Origin: a bacterium endosymbiont of Escarpia laminata
GTDB taxonomy: Bacteria > Pseudomonadota > Gammaproteobacteria > Chromatiales > Chromatiaceae
NCBI GenBank assembly: GCA_003660235.1
Contig: QGON01000057.1
Coordinates: 42,054-106,053 of the forward strand
Direction of reading: 5' to 3'
Length of the DNA stretch: 64,000 bases
Position numbers and translations under genes: made by a program. The notes below the pieces were generated by a model. The model searched no databases. It was not told the origin of the DNA and saw only the letters and a program-made list of their open reading frames with translations. Positions within the stretch are counted from its first letter, which is position 1. Every line of letters begins with the position of its first letter. Below are positions 1 through 8,837 of the stretch, piece after piece.

Positions 1-777
1 CTGATCCCGCGATGCTTCAGCCTCCGTCTGACCCAACCGGACGTGATCTACGGTATGGCTGCCAATGGTGATTTCGGTGGAGCGTGAGATATCGCCTATC
101 TCGTCCCAGGTCAAAATGGCGGACCAGGGATCATCTTTGACAATCTGCCTGATGCTCATGCCACTCTGTTTTTCAAGTGATTCCGCCAGCTGATCGAAGT
201 AGTCGCGCATCTCTATGTCCGGCATATCGGCATGTTTCAGAATGCCGCGCAGCCGGGAATAGGATCGTGCCAAGGTGTCTCTGTTGGATTTGTCGATGGT
301 AACTTCAGTCTCTTTGTAGCGAATTGTTTCCCCATCGATGTCTGCAAACTGTAGCGCATAATCGAGGCGGTCGACCCAGAAGGGACGTTGCTCCTCAGTG
401 TGGCCGGTGGCGACATAGAAGACAGCAGGAACGCCATATTTCTGCAGTATCGGTAGCGCATGGGTCGCATTGTTTCTGTAACCGTCGTCGAAGGTAACGA
501 CGCAACAATTGGGCTTTGACGGCAGTCGTCCTTCCAGCATGGCTACAGCTTCATCGATAGTGACAAAGTTGTAATAACGACTGAAGAGCTTGAGGGTCTG
601 CTCAAGATATTTAGGTGCAAGTTGCGGCCGAAGCGGTTCCCATGAGGACGATTCCTCCTGGGTATCCATGACGCCGTGAATCGTAAAAATTGTAATTTTT
701 TTTCTCTTGAGGAAAAGCAAAGTCTTTAGGGCGCCAATCCGATACAAGATTTTTAGAATAGTCAGTTTAAGATTCAT
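1..777 (-). CDS. Polysaccharide deacetylase family protein (5' part, runs off window)
   Basis: This frame is open from an ATG at 777 down to base 1 (259 codons) and lacks its C-terminus. It is absent from the ORF track because no stop lies in the window. The protein begins MNLKLTILKILYRIG, a short hydrophobic/basic N-terminus. The NodB-homology motifs are visible: TFDDGYRNN with the catalytic Asp and metal-binding Asp near residue 97, and SHTVDH, the HxxxH metal-binding motif, near residue 240. Such enzymes remove N- or O-acetyl groups from polysaccharides and are common in exopolysaccharide and exosortase-linked clusters. A GGGACAAG-like ribosome site precedes the ATG. Family assignment is firm; the substrate is unknown. 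Confidence 0.85.
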   Translation of the reverse strand, partial: MNLKLTILKILYRIGALKTLLFLKRKKITIFTIHGVMDTQEESSSWEPLRPQLAPKYLEQTLKLFSRYYNFVTIDEAVAMLEGRLPSKPNCCVVTFDDGYRNNATHALPILQKYGVPAVFYVATGHTEEQRPFWVDRLDYALQFADIDGETIRYKETEVTIDKSNRDTLARSYSRLRGILKHADMPDIEMRDYFDQLAESLEKQSGMSIRQIVKDDPWSAILTWDEIGDISRSTEITIGSHTVDHVRLGQTEAEASRDQ

Positions 778-1224
778 CTTGTCCCTATATAAAAACGTGA
801 TCAGTGTGATTGCATGATGTTGGGCTTTCCAGAGCACGGCTTAACGGAATTTGTCCCGGAAGTTTTGTACTTTCCCTTACCCCGCCTCTTCCGGCAGTTA
901 ATCCCCGGATGATATTGGCGCTCTTTGGTAAATGGGTACTCTGACAGCTGCTCTCGGTAAATTGTAAATATTTCTAACAAATTGTAAATATTTATAAATT
1001 CAGATAATAGCCTGAGATGCACCTTTTGTGTACAGGGGAAAGGAATGAGATTCAGAAGGCGTGTAAAGGATTCCCGGAGACCACGGGATCAAGCTTAATT
1101 TCAATTGTAACTATTCAACGATATTTCTAAACGCAGGTATGTCGCACGTAAAACGGCGCACACAACCCTACGGCACTTGGCGGATTCGATGGATCGAGAT
1201 GGCTGCAGTTCTGGTTTTTCGGTT
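778..1224. other. 447-bp non-coding gap with a 15-bp direct repeat
   Basis: No convincing gene lies here; the 73-residue minus ORF has no recognisable features. The notable element is AAATTGTAAATATTT at 959-973, repeated exactly at 979-993. The 20-bp period places both copies on the same face of the helix, about 180-215 bp upstream of the leftward deacetylase start. I see no clear promoter or terminator. The repeat could be a regulator site, but that is inference. Confidence 0.5.
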
Positions 1225-2937
1225 TTATGCAGCAGCCTTGGGGTTTAGCTCCGGCAGGCGGTTGTCAATTCCATGTTTTTTTCCGCTGCGTCGAGTGCGG
1301 AGCAGAGGTATGCCGGGCCGTATCTCACGCTTGAATTCCCGTTTCCAGGCCTCGAAGTCGAGGGTAGTGTGGCCGTAGATTGCCTGGTCCAGATCGTGTA
1401 TGAGGCTACGCACCCGCTGAGGGTTGGATCTTGGCTGAAAATTGATGATGCGGTCCGCAATGCTCGCAAAGGGCGCTCTGGGAGGCATATCCATATGTTT
1501 GTTGGCCAGGAAACGCAGAGTGTAACCCCAGACTTCAGGATCGTTTTCCTGATCAACGCAACGTACGCAGAACCAGAAACGGAACGACAGCGGTAGCATG
1601 CCGACCAGTTGACGGCGCAATCGTTGCCACTTGGTGATTGGATTGAGGCAGGCAGTGGTGGCACGAAACTTCTTACTGAGCGGAGCGAAAGCCGGTGCCA
1701 TGTTCAGGAAAGGCCTCTTCAGTGCAATGGTAAGCGGAGCAAATGCAGCGGGAGGTTGCACCTCACGTTTTCTATTGGCGATCCAGACCGCCAGCCAGTA
1801 ACCGAAGATAATACCCAGTGCCACGCCCAGTGGGATCCAGAAGGCGGCGGGGGAGCCGGCTGGAAAAAATGTGCTCGTCTCGGTCAGGCCGAAAAGTCCT
1901 TTCCCCCTTAAACCACTACCGCTGACAGCCAAGGGTTTTACGGGCTCGGAGGCATGCTGCGGCATGCCTGTCCTGATATTCCACCAAGGTATACGCAACT
2001 CGGGTAGTTGCAGGTCACCGCCATGCTGGGGGACCAGCGTGAAGGTTTCGATGCGGCTTCCCAGAATCTTTTTGCCACTCTTGCTGAGATTGGTATGGGT
2101 GCGAGTCTTCTCCCGGTAAACCCGAAAGGCAGGGCTTTGCAGCTGGCGTTCGAGACTGGGCAGGAGATTGCCGGACGCTCCGATGGCCTTGATTTCAATC
2201 GTCAGGCTGGTTGGTTGCCCGGCAGCGAAGCGGGTGTTCTCCGGTAGTTTCGTTTTAAGGGTCAACTGTTCGAGCGGCAGCCAGGGATTGATGGAAGGAT
2301 CGGCATCTTTGACATCGAGTATCAGTGGCTTATCATTGGTCGCATCGAAAGCCTTGGGAGCGCTGCCGTATCCACTCATAGGTTCCAGTGTTCCAGTAAC
2401 GTGAAGCGGTGGAATCTCGATCTTTCCGGGACGCAGTGGCGTCACCTGGTAGATAAATCCGGTCACGATCTCCTGATTTCCTTTACGGGTGCGGGAGCTG
2501 GCTGTGGGGCCCTTGATCTTCTGGAAAATGAGCGCGTCGGTTTGCGGCAGTTGTGGTGTGGCGGTTTTGAGGTTGCCGTCACTGATGATGTTGAGATGAA
2601 GTAGCAGGTTCTCCTGCAGATAGGGGGTTCTGCCTGAGAGTTTGATCTCCAGGCGAGGCGGACGGGATTGTTGGCTGTAGTACGGTGTTTGGTTATATCC
2701 CGGGCGCTGCATGCCCGGCCAGCCACCAGGTCCGTACGAGGGGGGCTGCACGGTTGGCGGGGGAAGTTTCGGTGAGGGGGTGCCCTTACTGCGCTGGTCC
2801 GGTGGCGCATAATTCCACTGGCTGGCAGGGGGTTGCCAGGGCAAATAACCGGGGTAGCTGCCGGGCGCCGCTGCGATATTGGTCGCCAGCAGCAGCAATA
2901 GCAAAATGCCTGGAAAAGCGTGCAATCGTCTATCCAT
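1225..2937 (-). CDS. batD: BatD family protein (oxygen-tolerance/stress type), last gene of the moxR-bat operon
   Basis: This 570-residue protein has an N-terminal signal peptide (LLLLLLATNIAAA). A Pro/Gln/Tyr-rich linker follows at about residues 25-95, then BatD-type beta-sandwich repeats (LEIKLSGRTPYLQENLLLHL, with TPLRPGKIEIPPLHV further on). A transmembrane segment lies near 365-385, with a cytoplasmic tail behind it. BatD proteins are membrane-anchored, largely periplasmic partners of the VWA proteins BatA and BatB. It lies 100 bp after the BatC-like gene in the same orientation. The low-complexity PPxYGPGGWPGMQRPGYNQ-like linker is unusual. A second BatD homologue is at 50511-52265. 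The family is clear; its exact role is not established in this group. Confidence 0.8.
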   Translation of the reverse strand: MDRRLHAFPGILLLLLLATNIAAAPGSYPGYLPWQPPASQWNYAPPDQRSKGTPSPKLPPPTVQPPSYGPGGWPGMQRPGYNQTPYYSQQSRPPRLEIKLSGRTPYLQENLLLHLNIISDGNLKTATPQLPQTDALIFQKIKGPTASSRTRKGNQEIVTGFIYQVTPLRPGKIEIPPLHVTGTLEPMSGYGSAPKAFDATNDKPLILDVKDADPSINPWLPLEQLTLKTKLPENTRFAAGQPTSLTIEIKAIGASGNLLPSLERQLQSPAFRVYREKTRTHTNLSKSGKKILGSRIETFTLVPQHGGDLQLPELRIPWWNIRTGMPQHASEPVKPLAVSGSGLRGKGLFGLTETSTFFPAGSPAAFWIPLGVALGIIFGYWLAVWIANRKREVQPPAAFAPLTIALKRPFLNMAPAFAPLSKKFRATTACLNPITKWQRLRRQLVGMLPLSFRFWFCVRCVDQENDPEVWGYTLRFLANKHMDMPPRAPFASIADRIINFQPRSNPQRVRSLIHDLDQAIYGHTTLDFEAWKREFKREIRPGIPLLRTRRSGKKHGIDNRLPELNPKAAA

Positions 2938-3037
2938 CCTCTGAGAACCTCGGTGGTTTCCAGTATTTATTTGGTCTTTAATTTATAAGGTGTTGGAGTC
3001 AAATTTGTTCGACTCCAACCCAGGCTTATCTTGCGGG

Positions 3038-4399
3038 CTACCAGGGCCGCGTCTCAAAATCGCGGCCGCCTTTGCTGCGCAGATAGTCGTACTCTTGGAG
3101 TTTGAACTGTTTTTGCATCAGCTCTGCCGGGTCGCCTTCGACCTGTTCCAGCCACTGCTCCATCAGTGCCATGCCGCCACTCATGTGGGATTGACTGTCG
3201 TCACCGGGGCCGCCACCTTGCTGTTGGTCGGCATCAGGGGTCGACATATCACCCATCTGGTCGACTTGATCGACTGCTTCAGGGGTTGGTTGGCCCTGTG
3301 GCAGTGTTTCCGGGTCTTGCCTCTCCTCTCCCAGTCGGCCGACAGTAGGCTGATCCTGCTCTGCTGAATTTTCATCCGGTGATTCTCCAAGGCTAGCAGA
3401 CTTTTCCTCGGGCGATGGCTCTTTACCGGCAGTATCTTCCTGCGGTTCATCCTGCTGGTTGGCCTCTGCATCCTCTGCTTCGGACTGTTCCTGTTCGGAC
3501 TTCCCAGCTTGGTCGGTGCGGTCTTCCTGTTCGCCGCCTTCACCTTCGTCCTGCTGTTGTTCGCCGGCCTTGGGTTCTTCGGACTCCTCTTCGCCAGCCT
3601 CACCCTGCTGTTCAGGATCATCCTTCTCCTGCCCCGCTTTATCCTGCTGTTCGGTTTCGTCCTTTTGCTCACCGGACTGTTGGCCCTGCTGCTCGTCCTC
3701 GGATGAACCCTCCTGATCCTGTTCACCCTGCTGCTCGCCTTCCTGCTCTTCAGACTCTTCGCTTGAGGAGCCGCTCTGCTGTTGATCCTGTTGTTCTCCG
3801 CTCTCGCTCTCCTGCTCGCTTTCGGCCTCTCCCTCGCCCTGCTGCTGCTCTTCGCTCTGCTCGCCGGATTCCTGCTGTTCCTCGGATTCCTGCTCGCCTG
3901 ACTGCTGCTCTTCCTCCGACTCCTGCTCTCCCTCTTCCTGCTGTTTTTCCTGTTCCTCTTTTTCCTGCTCCGCCTTCTCTTCTTCGGTCAACTCATCCTC
4001 TTCGGGCTGCTCCTTGGCCATCAGGGTACGTGTAAGCGCCAGATTGTAGCCGGCATCCTCATGTTTGGGGTCATTCGCCAACACCGATTCATAGGCTTCG
4101 ACAGCGCCTGGATAGTCCTCCAACCTGAAACGCGCATTGCCCAGGTTGTAGCGTGCATCCTGCTCTACGTCGTCCCGCTCCACAGCGGCAAAACTTTCGG
4201 CCGCCGCCGCATACTCGCCCGCCCGGTATTGGGCCACACCACGGCGATAGGGGTCGCTGAAATCCTTTGCCGCCTCTTCATAGTGCCCCTGCTGATAGGC
4301 GTCCTCAGCGATCTGTTCGCTGTTGCGGAACCACTCGGCTTGTGTGGGGGCGCAAATCAGAAGCAGGAGGGGGAGAAGCGGGATAAGGCGCCTGTTCAT
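3038..4399 (-). CDS. TPR protein, BatC-like, with a very long Glu/Gln-rich tract
   Basis: The 453-residue product has a signal peptide (LIPLLPLLLLICAPTQA). Two to three tetratricopeptide repeats follow at about residues 25-130 (AEDAYQQGHYEEAAKDF, YNLGNARFRLEDYPGAVEAYESVLANDP). Some 200 residues composed almost only of E, Q, S, G and D come next, and then a short conserved-looking tail (MALMEQWLEQVEGDPAELMQKQFKLQEY). TPR proteins in this operon position are BatC, thought to scaffold the periplasmic Bat complex. Its start overlaps the batB stop by four bases (ATGA), which implies translational coupling. The acidic tract creates long antisense ORFs in the track that are not genes. Confidence 0.85.
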   Translation of the reverse strand: MNRRLIPLLPLLLLICAPTQAEWFRNSEQIAEDAYQQGHYEEAAKDFSDPYRRGVAQYRAGEYAAAAESFAAVERDDVEQDARYNLGNARFRLEDYPGAVEAYESVLANDPKHEDAGYNLALTRTLMAKEQPEEDELTEEEKAEQEKEEQEKQQEEGEQESEEEQQSGEQESEEQQESGEQSEEQQQGEGEAESEQESESGEQQDQQQSGSSSEESEEQEGEQQGEQDQEGSSEDEQQGQQSGEQKDETEQQDKAGQEKDDPEQQGEAGEEESEEPKAGEQQQDEGEGGEQEDRTDQAGKSEQEQSEAEDAEANQQDEPQEDTAGKEPSPEEKSASLGESPDENSAEQDQPTVGRLGEERQDPETLPQGQPTPEAVDQVDQMGDMSTPDADQQQGGGPGDDSQSHMSGGMALMEQWLEQVEGDPAELMQKQFKLQEYDYLRSKGGRDFETRPW

Positions 4400-5427
4400 A
4401 GGCCCCCCTCCGCTTGCTGGCGCCGAAAAGTGGGCAGCAACAGCAGTACCAGCGGAATCAGCATCCAGTAAAACCGCTCGTTCCAGATCCTGGTCTTCTC
4501 ATCAGTGGCTACCGCCTCTGTAGCGTCGGAGGCAGCGAGGGTGAGAAGGGTGCGGCTGTCATCATCGCGAAAGTTTGCCTGCAGATAGCGGCCGTTACCG
4601 GCTGCCGCCAACTCTTTGAGCAACGGCTCGTTGAGCCGAGATTCGATAATCTTGCCTGCGCGGTCGCGCATCAGGTCTCCCAGACCGGTCGGAGCGGGTA
4701 CCGGACCGCCGCCGCTGGTGCCGACGCCGAGCACATGCAGGCGGATGCCACTTGCCGCCAGGGCTTCGGCCCGTTTGGCCAGGTCGGGTTCATCAAAGTC
4801 GCCGTCGCTGATCAGCAGGATCGAGCGTCCGCCCTCGCTGGGCTGGCCTTTGAGCAGCTGTTCCGCCTTGTCCAGTGCAGTATGCAGACGGCTGCCCTGC
4901 AATCGAGTCAGGTCGGTGGAGAGAGCGGGCAGGGCGTTGAGGATGCTCTGGCCGTCTTCCGTAATGGGTGAGACGATGTGGGAGACTGAAGCGAAGGCGA
5001 TCAGGCCGATACGGATCTCCCGGTTGAGCTGTACCAGATCCTGGATCTCCTGACGGGCACGCCCCAGACGGGAGGGTTGCACATCGGCCACCTCCATGGA
5101 GCGGGAGATGTCCATCAGAATGATCAGGTCGCTGCCGGGGGTAAATGCCTCTACGTCAGTGTAGTCCCAGCGGGGGCCGGCCATGGCGATCACCGCAAGA
5201 ATCCACAACAGCGCCCAGCGGATGAAACGCCCCCAGCGTTCGTTGACCTCAAGTTCTCGTACACCGGTGAGGTGGGGCAACAGGTGTTCATCGGCGTATA
5301 GATGGATTGGCCCCTTGCTTGGGTGAGTGACGCTGAAGATCAGCCAGCCGAGTACCGGTAGCAGTCCAAGCAGGGCGAATAGCCACTCCGGGCGGGCAAA
5401 ATGGAAGGCTGCATCAGGCATAGCCAC
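4396..5427 (-). CDS. batB: VWA-domain membrane protein BatB
   Basis: This 343-residue protein has N-terminal hydrophobic helices (WLFALLGLLPVLGWLIF, then FIRWALLWILAVIAMAG). A von Willebrand factor A domain follows, whose MIDAS motif is visible as LMDISRSM (DxSxS). A C-terminal transmembrane helix (FYWMLIPLVLLLLPTF) closes it. VWA proteins of the Bat/aerotolerance family are inner-membrane proteins working with a MoxR ATPase. Its start region overlaps the 3' end of batA by 14 bases, and its stop overlaps the start of the TPR gene. The order and overlaps indicate one polycistronic message. Confidence 0.88.
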   Translation of the reverse strand: MAMPDAAFHFARPEWLFALLGLLPVLGWLIFSVTHPSKGPIHLYADEHLLPHLTGVRELEVNERWGRFIRWALLWILAVIAMAGPRWDYTDVEAFTPGSDLIILMDISRSMEVADVQPSRLGRARQEIQDLVQLNREIRIGLIAFASVSHIVSPITEDGQSILNALPALSTDLTRLQGSRLHTALDKAEQLLKGQPSEGGRSILLISDGDFDEPDLAKRAEALAASGIRLHVLGVGTSGGGPVPAPTGLGDLMRDRAGKIIESRLNEPLLKELAAAGNGRYLQANFRDDDSRTLLTLAASDATEAVATDEKTRIWNERFYWMLIPLVLLLLPTFRRQQAEGGL

Positions 5428-6454
5428 CTCCCTTCAAGGTGCGTTTGCGGCCCTCCGGAAAGAGTCCCATGACCAGCAGGCAGATAAGCCCGATGCCGAG
5501 GGGCCAGTGGTAGAGCGGTTGTGGAATGAAGATGGTGCGGGACTCCGCTTCGGTCTTCTCCAGCTCGTCGATACGCTGGTAGATCTTCTCCAGAGCCGCA
5601 GTGTCGGTACCCCGGAAGTAGGCGCCGCCGGAGGTTTCAGCAATCTGCCGCATCACCTCTTCGTTGAAGCCGAGGTCGCTGCGATAGATCAGCCGTCCGT
5701 TCTCCATGATCGGTACCTCTTCACGATCACTGCCGACGCCGATGCTGTAGATACGGATGCCTTCCCGAGCGGCTAACTGTGCCGCTTTCAGCGGGGGGAT
5801 GGTGCCTGCAGTGTTCTCGCCGTCGGCGATCAGCAACAGCACCCGCGAGCCTTCCGGGCGATCACGCAGTTTCTTGACGCCCAGTCCGAGGGCATCACCC
5901 ATGGCCGTACCATTGCCGGCGATAGTGGGAATTACATCGTTGAGCAGGCTGTTTACCGCCCTGCGGTCGAAGCTCAGAGGTGACAAAACATAGGCCTGAC
6001 TGCCGAAGATAATCAAGCCGATGCGGTCCCCCTGGCGTCCATCGATGAATTTGCCCACGACGCCTTTCACCACCTGCATGCGGCTCACCTGCTTGCCTTT
6101 GACAGTGAAGTCGAGGGCGTCCATGGAGTGGGAGGCGTCCACTGCCAGCATCAGATCGTAACCGGCAGTGCGATTCTCCGTGTAGGGTTCGAGCCACTGG
6201 GGGCGCATCAGCGCAAGCACCAGGGAGATCCAAAGCAGGATGAGCAGGATCCGGTAGAGCAGGGCGATGATGGGAGTGCCGGGACGGCGGGCCTGAAAGG
6301 CCTCCTGCAGATGTCCCAACGAAGGGTGGAGCAGGGTGGTCTGGTGACCCTCGGTCAACGTCTGTTCCTCACTCTTCGGACGCTGCCAGAAGAGTCGTGT
6401 CAGGAACGGCAGGACCAGCAGCAGCGCCATCCAGGGCCAGTGAAATTCAAACAT
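5414..6454 (-). CDS. batA: VWA-domain membrane protein BatA
   Basis: I place the start at the internal ATG at 6454 (MFEFHWPWMALLLVLPFL, 346 residues) rather than the track's 6493. This puts a hydrophobic helix at the N-terminus and leaves an 8-bp overlap with the DUF4381 gene. The MIDAS sequence is AVDASHSMDALD (DxSxS). Transmembrane stretches lie near residues 5-22 and 60-82 and at the C-terminus (WPLGIGLICLLVMGLF). BatA and BatB are adjacent paralogues with the same architecture, the usual arrangement in moxR-bat operons. They are thought to act with the ATPase in envelope stress or complex maturation; the substrate is unknown. Confidence 0.88.
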   Translation of the reverse strand: MFEFHWPWMALLLVLPFLTRLFWQRPKSEEQTLTEGHQTTLLHPSLGHLQEAFQARRPGTPIIALLYRILLILLWISLVLALMRPQWLEPYTENRTAGYDLMLAVDASHSMDALDFTVKGKQVSRMQVVKGVVGKFIDGRQGDRIGLIIFGSQAYVLSPLSFDRRAVNSLLNDVIPTIAGNGTAMGDALGLGVKKLRDRPEGSRVLLLIADGENTAGTIPPLKAAQLAAREGIRIYSIGVGSDREEVPIMENGRLIYRSDLGFNEEVMRQIAETSGGAYFRGTDTAALEKIYQRIDELEKTEAESRTIFIPQPLYHWPLGIGLICLLVMGLFPEGRKRTLKGGGYA

Positions 6455-6929
6455 GACAGGCTCCCTCACTGCTGACCCAGCGGATGGCGGCATCGATCAG
6501 GCGGCCAAGGGCGGCACGATCGGTATCGAGTCCTGGTGGAGCGTAGGGGAGTTGCAGCAGCAGTTTGCCATTCTGCTGCCAGTCGAAGTCGGATTTGTCG
6601 TTTTTCTTCAGCCACAGCAACCAGGTCTCTCCGGTCAGAGCCGCTGCATGGGGCCGGCCGCAGCGGGCGATGGCGATGCGGCGTAACAGTTCGGAGAGCT
6701 CCCCTGCCACCTCTTTGGTGGCCTGGGTTTTGAGTTTGCGTTTCAGTTGCAGCAATCGACGGCGGGCATCTTTTTGCCAGCGTCCGAGGGGATAGAGTCT
6801 GCGTTGACGCAGCAGCCACACGACGAGCAGAACGAAGAGCACGATGCCCAGCGCGGAGAGCCACCAGCCGATGGCCAGGGGCCACCAGGAGGCGGGGTCG
6901 ATTGTGTGGATGTCGCGCAGTGAGTCCAT
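6447..6929 (-). CDS. DUF4381 domain-containing membrane protein
   Basis: The start is taken as the ATG at 6929 (MDSLRDIHTIDPASWWPLAIGWW, 160 residues). The upstream part of the 207-residue ORF is a Pro/Arg/His-rich shadow of the DUF58 gene. A single strong transmembrane helix (SALGIVLFVLLVVWLL) is followed by a basic cytoplasmic region with a conserved-looking ELSELLRRIAIARCGR segment. DUF4381 proteins occur specifically between the DUF58 and batA genes of gammaproteobacterial moxR operons, which matches this position. The gap to the upstream gene is only 8 bp. No biochemical function is assigned. Confidence 0.82.
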   Translation of the reverse strand: MDSLRDIHTIDPASWWPLAIGWWLSALGIVLFVLLVVWLLRQRRLYPLGRWQKDARRRLLQLKRKLKTQATKEVAGELSELLRRIAIARCGRPHAAALTGETWLLWLKKNDKSDFDWQQNGKLLLQLPYAPPGLDTDRAALGRLIDAAIRWVSSEGACHV

Positions 6930-6937
6930 ATCAATAA

Positions 6938-7849
6938 CTAGCGCGCGCCGAAGTGACGGGCGAGTGCGCGGGTCAGGGTGATGTGGATCTCTTCGTCGGT
7001 GCTGACGGGCATCAAGGGTACACCGAGACGATTGCAGAGTGCCTCGAGTGTGCTGCGGCGCCGCTGCCAAATCTCATGGTAGCGGTCACGGGCCTGTTGA
7101 TCACGGGTATCTATCTCTATCAGCTCCCCATCCGGCCCCGCAAAGGTGACCCTGCCCATCTCAGGGATTTCGCTTTCTGCGGGATCGTCTACCGGGATCA
7201 ATACCAGTGTGTGGTGTTGGCAGAGACGTCCCAGTGTCTGCTCCAGGTCGGCTATCTCCCGATTCATATCGGCAATAACGAAGATCAGCGATCCGGTGGG
7301 GGTACCCCGGTCCGCCTTCTGCAATGCTTCGGAGAGACAGTCGATCTGACGTTTCTCCTGGCTGCCCTCGGTAGTGAGGGAGTGCAGCAGGCGCCAGAGG
7401 GCGCGGCGGCCCTTGGTGGGACGGATATACTGCATGCCGATTCCGGCGTCGCCAAACAGCATGCCACCCACCCGATCATTGAGCCGCGAGGCTGCCCAGC
7501 CGAGCAGGGCCGCAGCCTTGGCGGCCTGAATCGATTTGAAGGTGCCGCGGGTGCCGAAGCTCATGTGTGGTCCCTTGTCCACACAGAGCACCACGCTGCG
7601 CTCCCGCTCTTCACGGAAGATCTTGAGGTGGGGAACATTGGTGCGGGCGGTGACGTTCCACTCCATATTGCGGATATCGTCGCCCTCCCGGTATTCGCGC
7701 ACCTCCTCGAAATCGAGACCGGTGCCACGGAACACTGATGAGTAGAGACCGCTGAAACTGGAGTTGACCAGGTGGTGCGAAGCCAGACCAAGGGTATGGG
7801 CCTGATGCCGCAGTTCCAGCAGGTCGTCGATATGGGGGTAGAGACTCAT
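6938..7849 (-). CDS. DUF58 domain-containing protein
   Basis: The likely start is the ATG at 7849 (MSLYPHIDDLLELRHQAHTLGL, 303 residues); the preceding 35 codons of the track ORF are out of character. The hallmark DUF58 segment is present (GTGLDFEEVREYREGDDIRNMEWNVTAR), followed by a degenerate VWA-like region (VVLCVDKGPHMSFG). DUF58 proteins are almost always encoded next to a MoxR ATPase and are presumed partners of it. Here moxR lies 31 bp upstream. I see no signal peptide or membrane helix, so it is probably cytoplasmic. Confidence 0.88.
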   Translation of the reverse strand: MSLYPHIDDLLELRHQAHTLGLASHHLVNSSFSGLYSSVFRGTGLDFEEVREYREGDDIRNMEWNVTARTNVPHLKIFREERERSVVLCVDKGPHMSFGTRGTFKSIQAAKAAALLGWAASRLNDRVGGMLFGDAGIGMQYIRPTKGRRALWRLLHSLTTEGSQEKRQIDCLSEALQKADRGTPTGSLIFVIADMNREIADLEQTLGRLCQHHTLVLIPVDDPAESEIPEMGRVTFAGPDGELIEIDTRDQQARDRYHEIWQRRRSTLEALCNRLGVPLMPVSTDEEIHITLTRALARHFGAR

Positions 7850-7880
7850 GGTGAGACGCTTCCTCTGACAACCGGCGGGA

Positions 7881-8837
7881 TTAAGGGATTGCGACCATGT
7901 CCAGCAGACGCGCCAGGAAGTCGTCTGTGGTGATGCCCTCGGCTTCTGCTTCAAAGGTCAGCAGGATGCGGTGACGCAGAATCGGCGGTGCCACAGCCTG
8001 AATATGGTGTGGGGCGACGAAATCCTCACCGTCGAGCCAGGCCCGGGCACGGGAGCAACGGGCCAGCGCGATACTTGCACGGGGAGATGCGCCGAATCGG
8101 CACCAGCGGGCCAGGTCGGTATCGTAGGCCTTGGGGTTACGGGTGGCCTGCACCAGATCCACGATGTAGCTGTTCAGTTTTGGATCAAGGTAGAGTTCAG
8201 CCGCTTCCTGGCGGATTGCGAACAGATCGTGCTGAGAGAGCTGCTTTGACGGGGGCTTGGGGGCTTCCGTCATCTGATTGCTGTCCAGTGCCAGAATCTG
8301 CAGCTCCTCTTCGCGGCTCGGGTATTCCACGTTTGCCTGCATCAGGAAGCGGTCGAGTTGGGCTTCCGGAAGATTGTAGGTACCTTCCTGCTCAATCGGA
8401 TTCTGGGTGGCCAGCACCATGAAGAGTTGCGGCAGCGCATAGGTCGTCTGACCGACGGTTATTTGCTGTTCCGCCATCGCCTCCAGGAGCGCGGACTGGA
8501 CCTTGGCGGGGGCGCGGTTGATCTCGTCGCCGAGCAGAATATTGTGGAAGATCGGTCCCTGGCGAAATTCGAACTCTCCCTTTTCGTGGCGGTAGATGTC
8601 GGTGCCGATAAGGTCTGAGGGCAACAAATCGGGGGTGAACTGGATGCGATGGAAGTCACCTTCGATCGCTTCGGCCAGCGCTTTGACTGCCGTTGTCTTG
8701 GCCAGCCCCGGCAGACCCTCCACCAGCAGGTGTCCGTCGCTGAGCAGGCAGATCAACATTGCGTCGATGAATTTTTGTTGCCCGATGATGCGGGAGGCCA
8801 AGTGTTCGCGGAGGGGGTCGAGGTCGGAAGGATTCAT
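7881..8837 (-). CDS. moxR: MoxR family AAA+ ATPase
   Basis: The start is taken at 8837 (MNPSDLDPLREHLASRIIGQQ, 318 residues), since the 32 codons before it in the track do not resemble the family. Walker A is EGLPGLAKT (residues 40-48) and Walker B is ILLGDEIN (100-107). A sensor-1-like ATQNPIEQEGTYNLPEAQLDRF segment and a C-terminal lid follow. MoxR ATPases act as chaperones with VWA-domain proteins. This is the first gene of the seven-gene leftward operon, and its promoter should lie in the large gap to the right (8838-9564). Confidence 0.92.
   Translation of the reverse strand: MNPSDLDPLREHLASRIIGQQKFIDAMLICLLSDGHLLVEGLPGLAKTTAVKALAEAIEGDFHRIQFTPDLLPSDLIGTDIYRHEKGEFEFRQGPIFHNILLGDEINRAPAKVQSALLEAMAEQQITVGQTTYALPQLFMVLATQNPIEQEGTYNLPEAQLDRFLMQANVEYPSREEELQILALDSNQMTEAPKPPSKQLSQHDLFAIRQEAAELYLDPKLNSYIVDLVQATRNPKAYDTDLARWCRFGASPRASIALARCSRARAWLDGEDFVAPHHIQAVAPPILRHRILLTFEAEAEGITTDDFLARLLDMVAIP

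Noticed and set aside
237-470. 77-residue minus ORF
   Set aside because: It lies in another frame of the polysaccharide deacetylase, whose real frame has the TFDDG and HTVDH motifs.
801-1022. 73-residue minus ORF in the 778-1224 gap
   Set aside because: Composition is that of AT-rich non-coding DNA; there is no ribosome site or family feature.
3415-4035. Long plus-strand ORFs (206, 85 and 65 residues) opposite the BatC-like gene
   Set aside because: They arise from the antisense of the Glu/Gln repeat tract (Pro/Arg/Ser-rich or Leu-rich), with no family features, inside a clear gene on the other strand.
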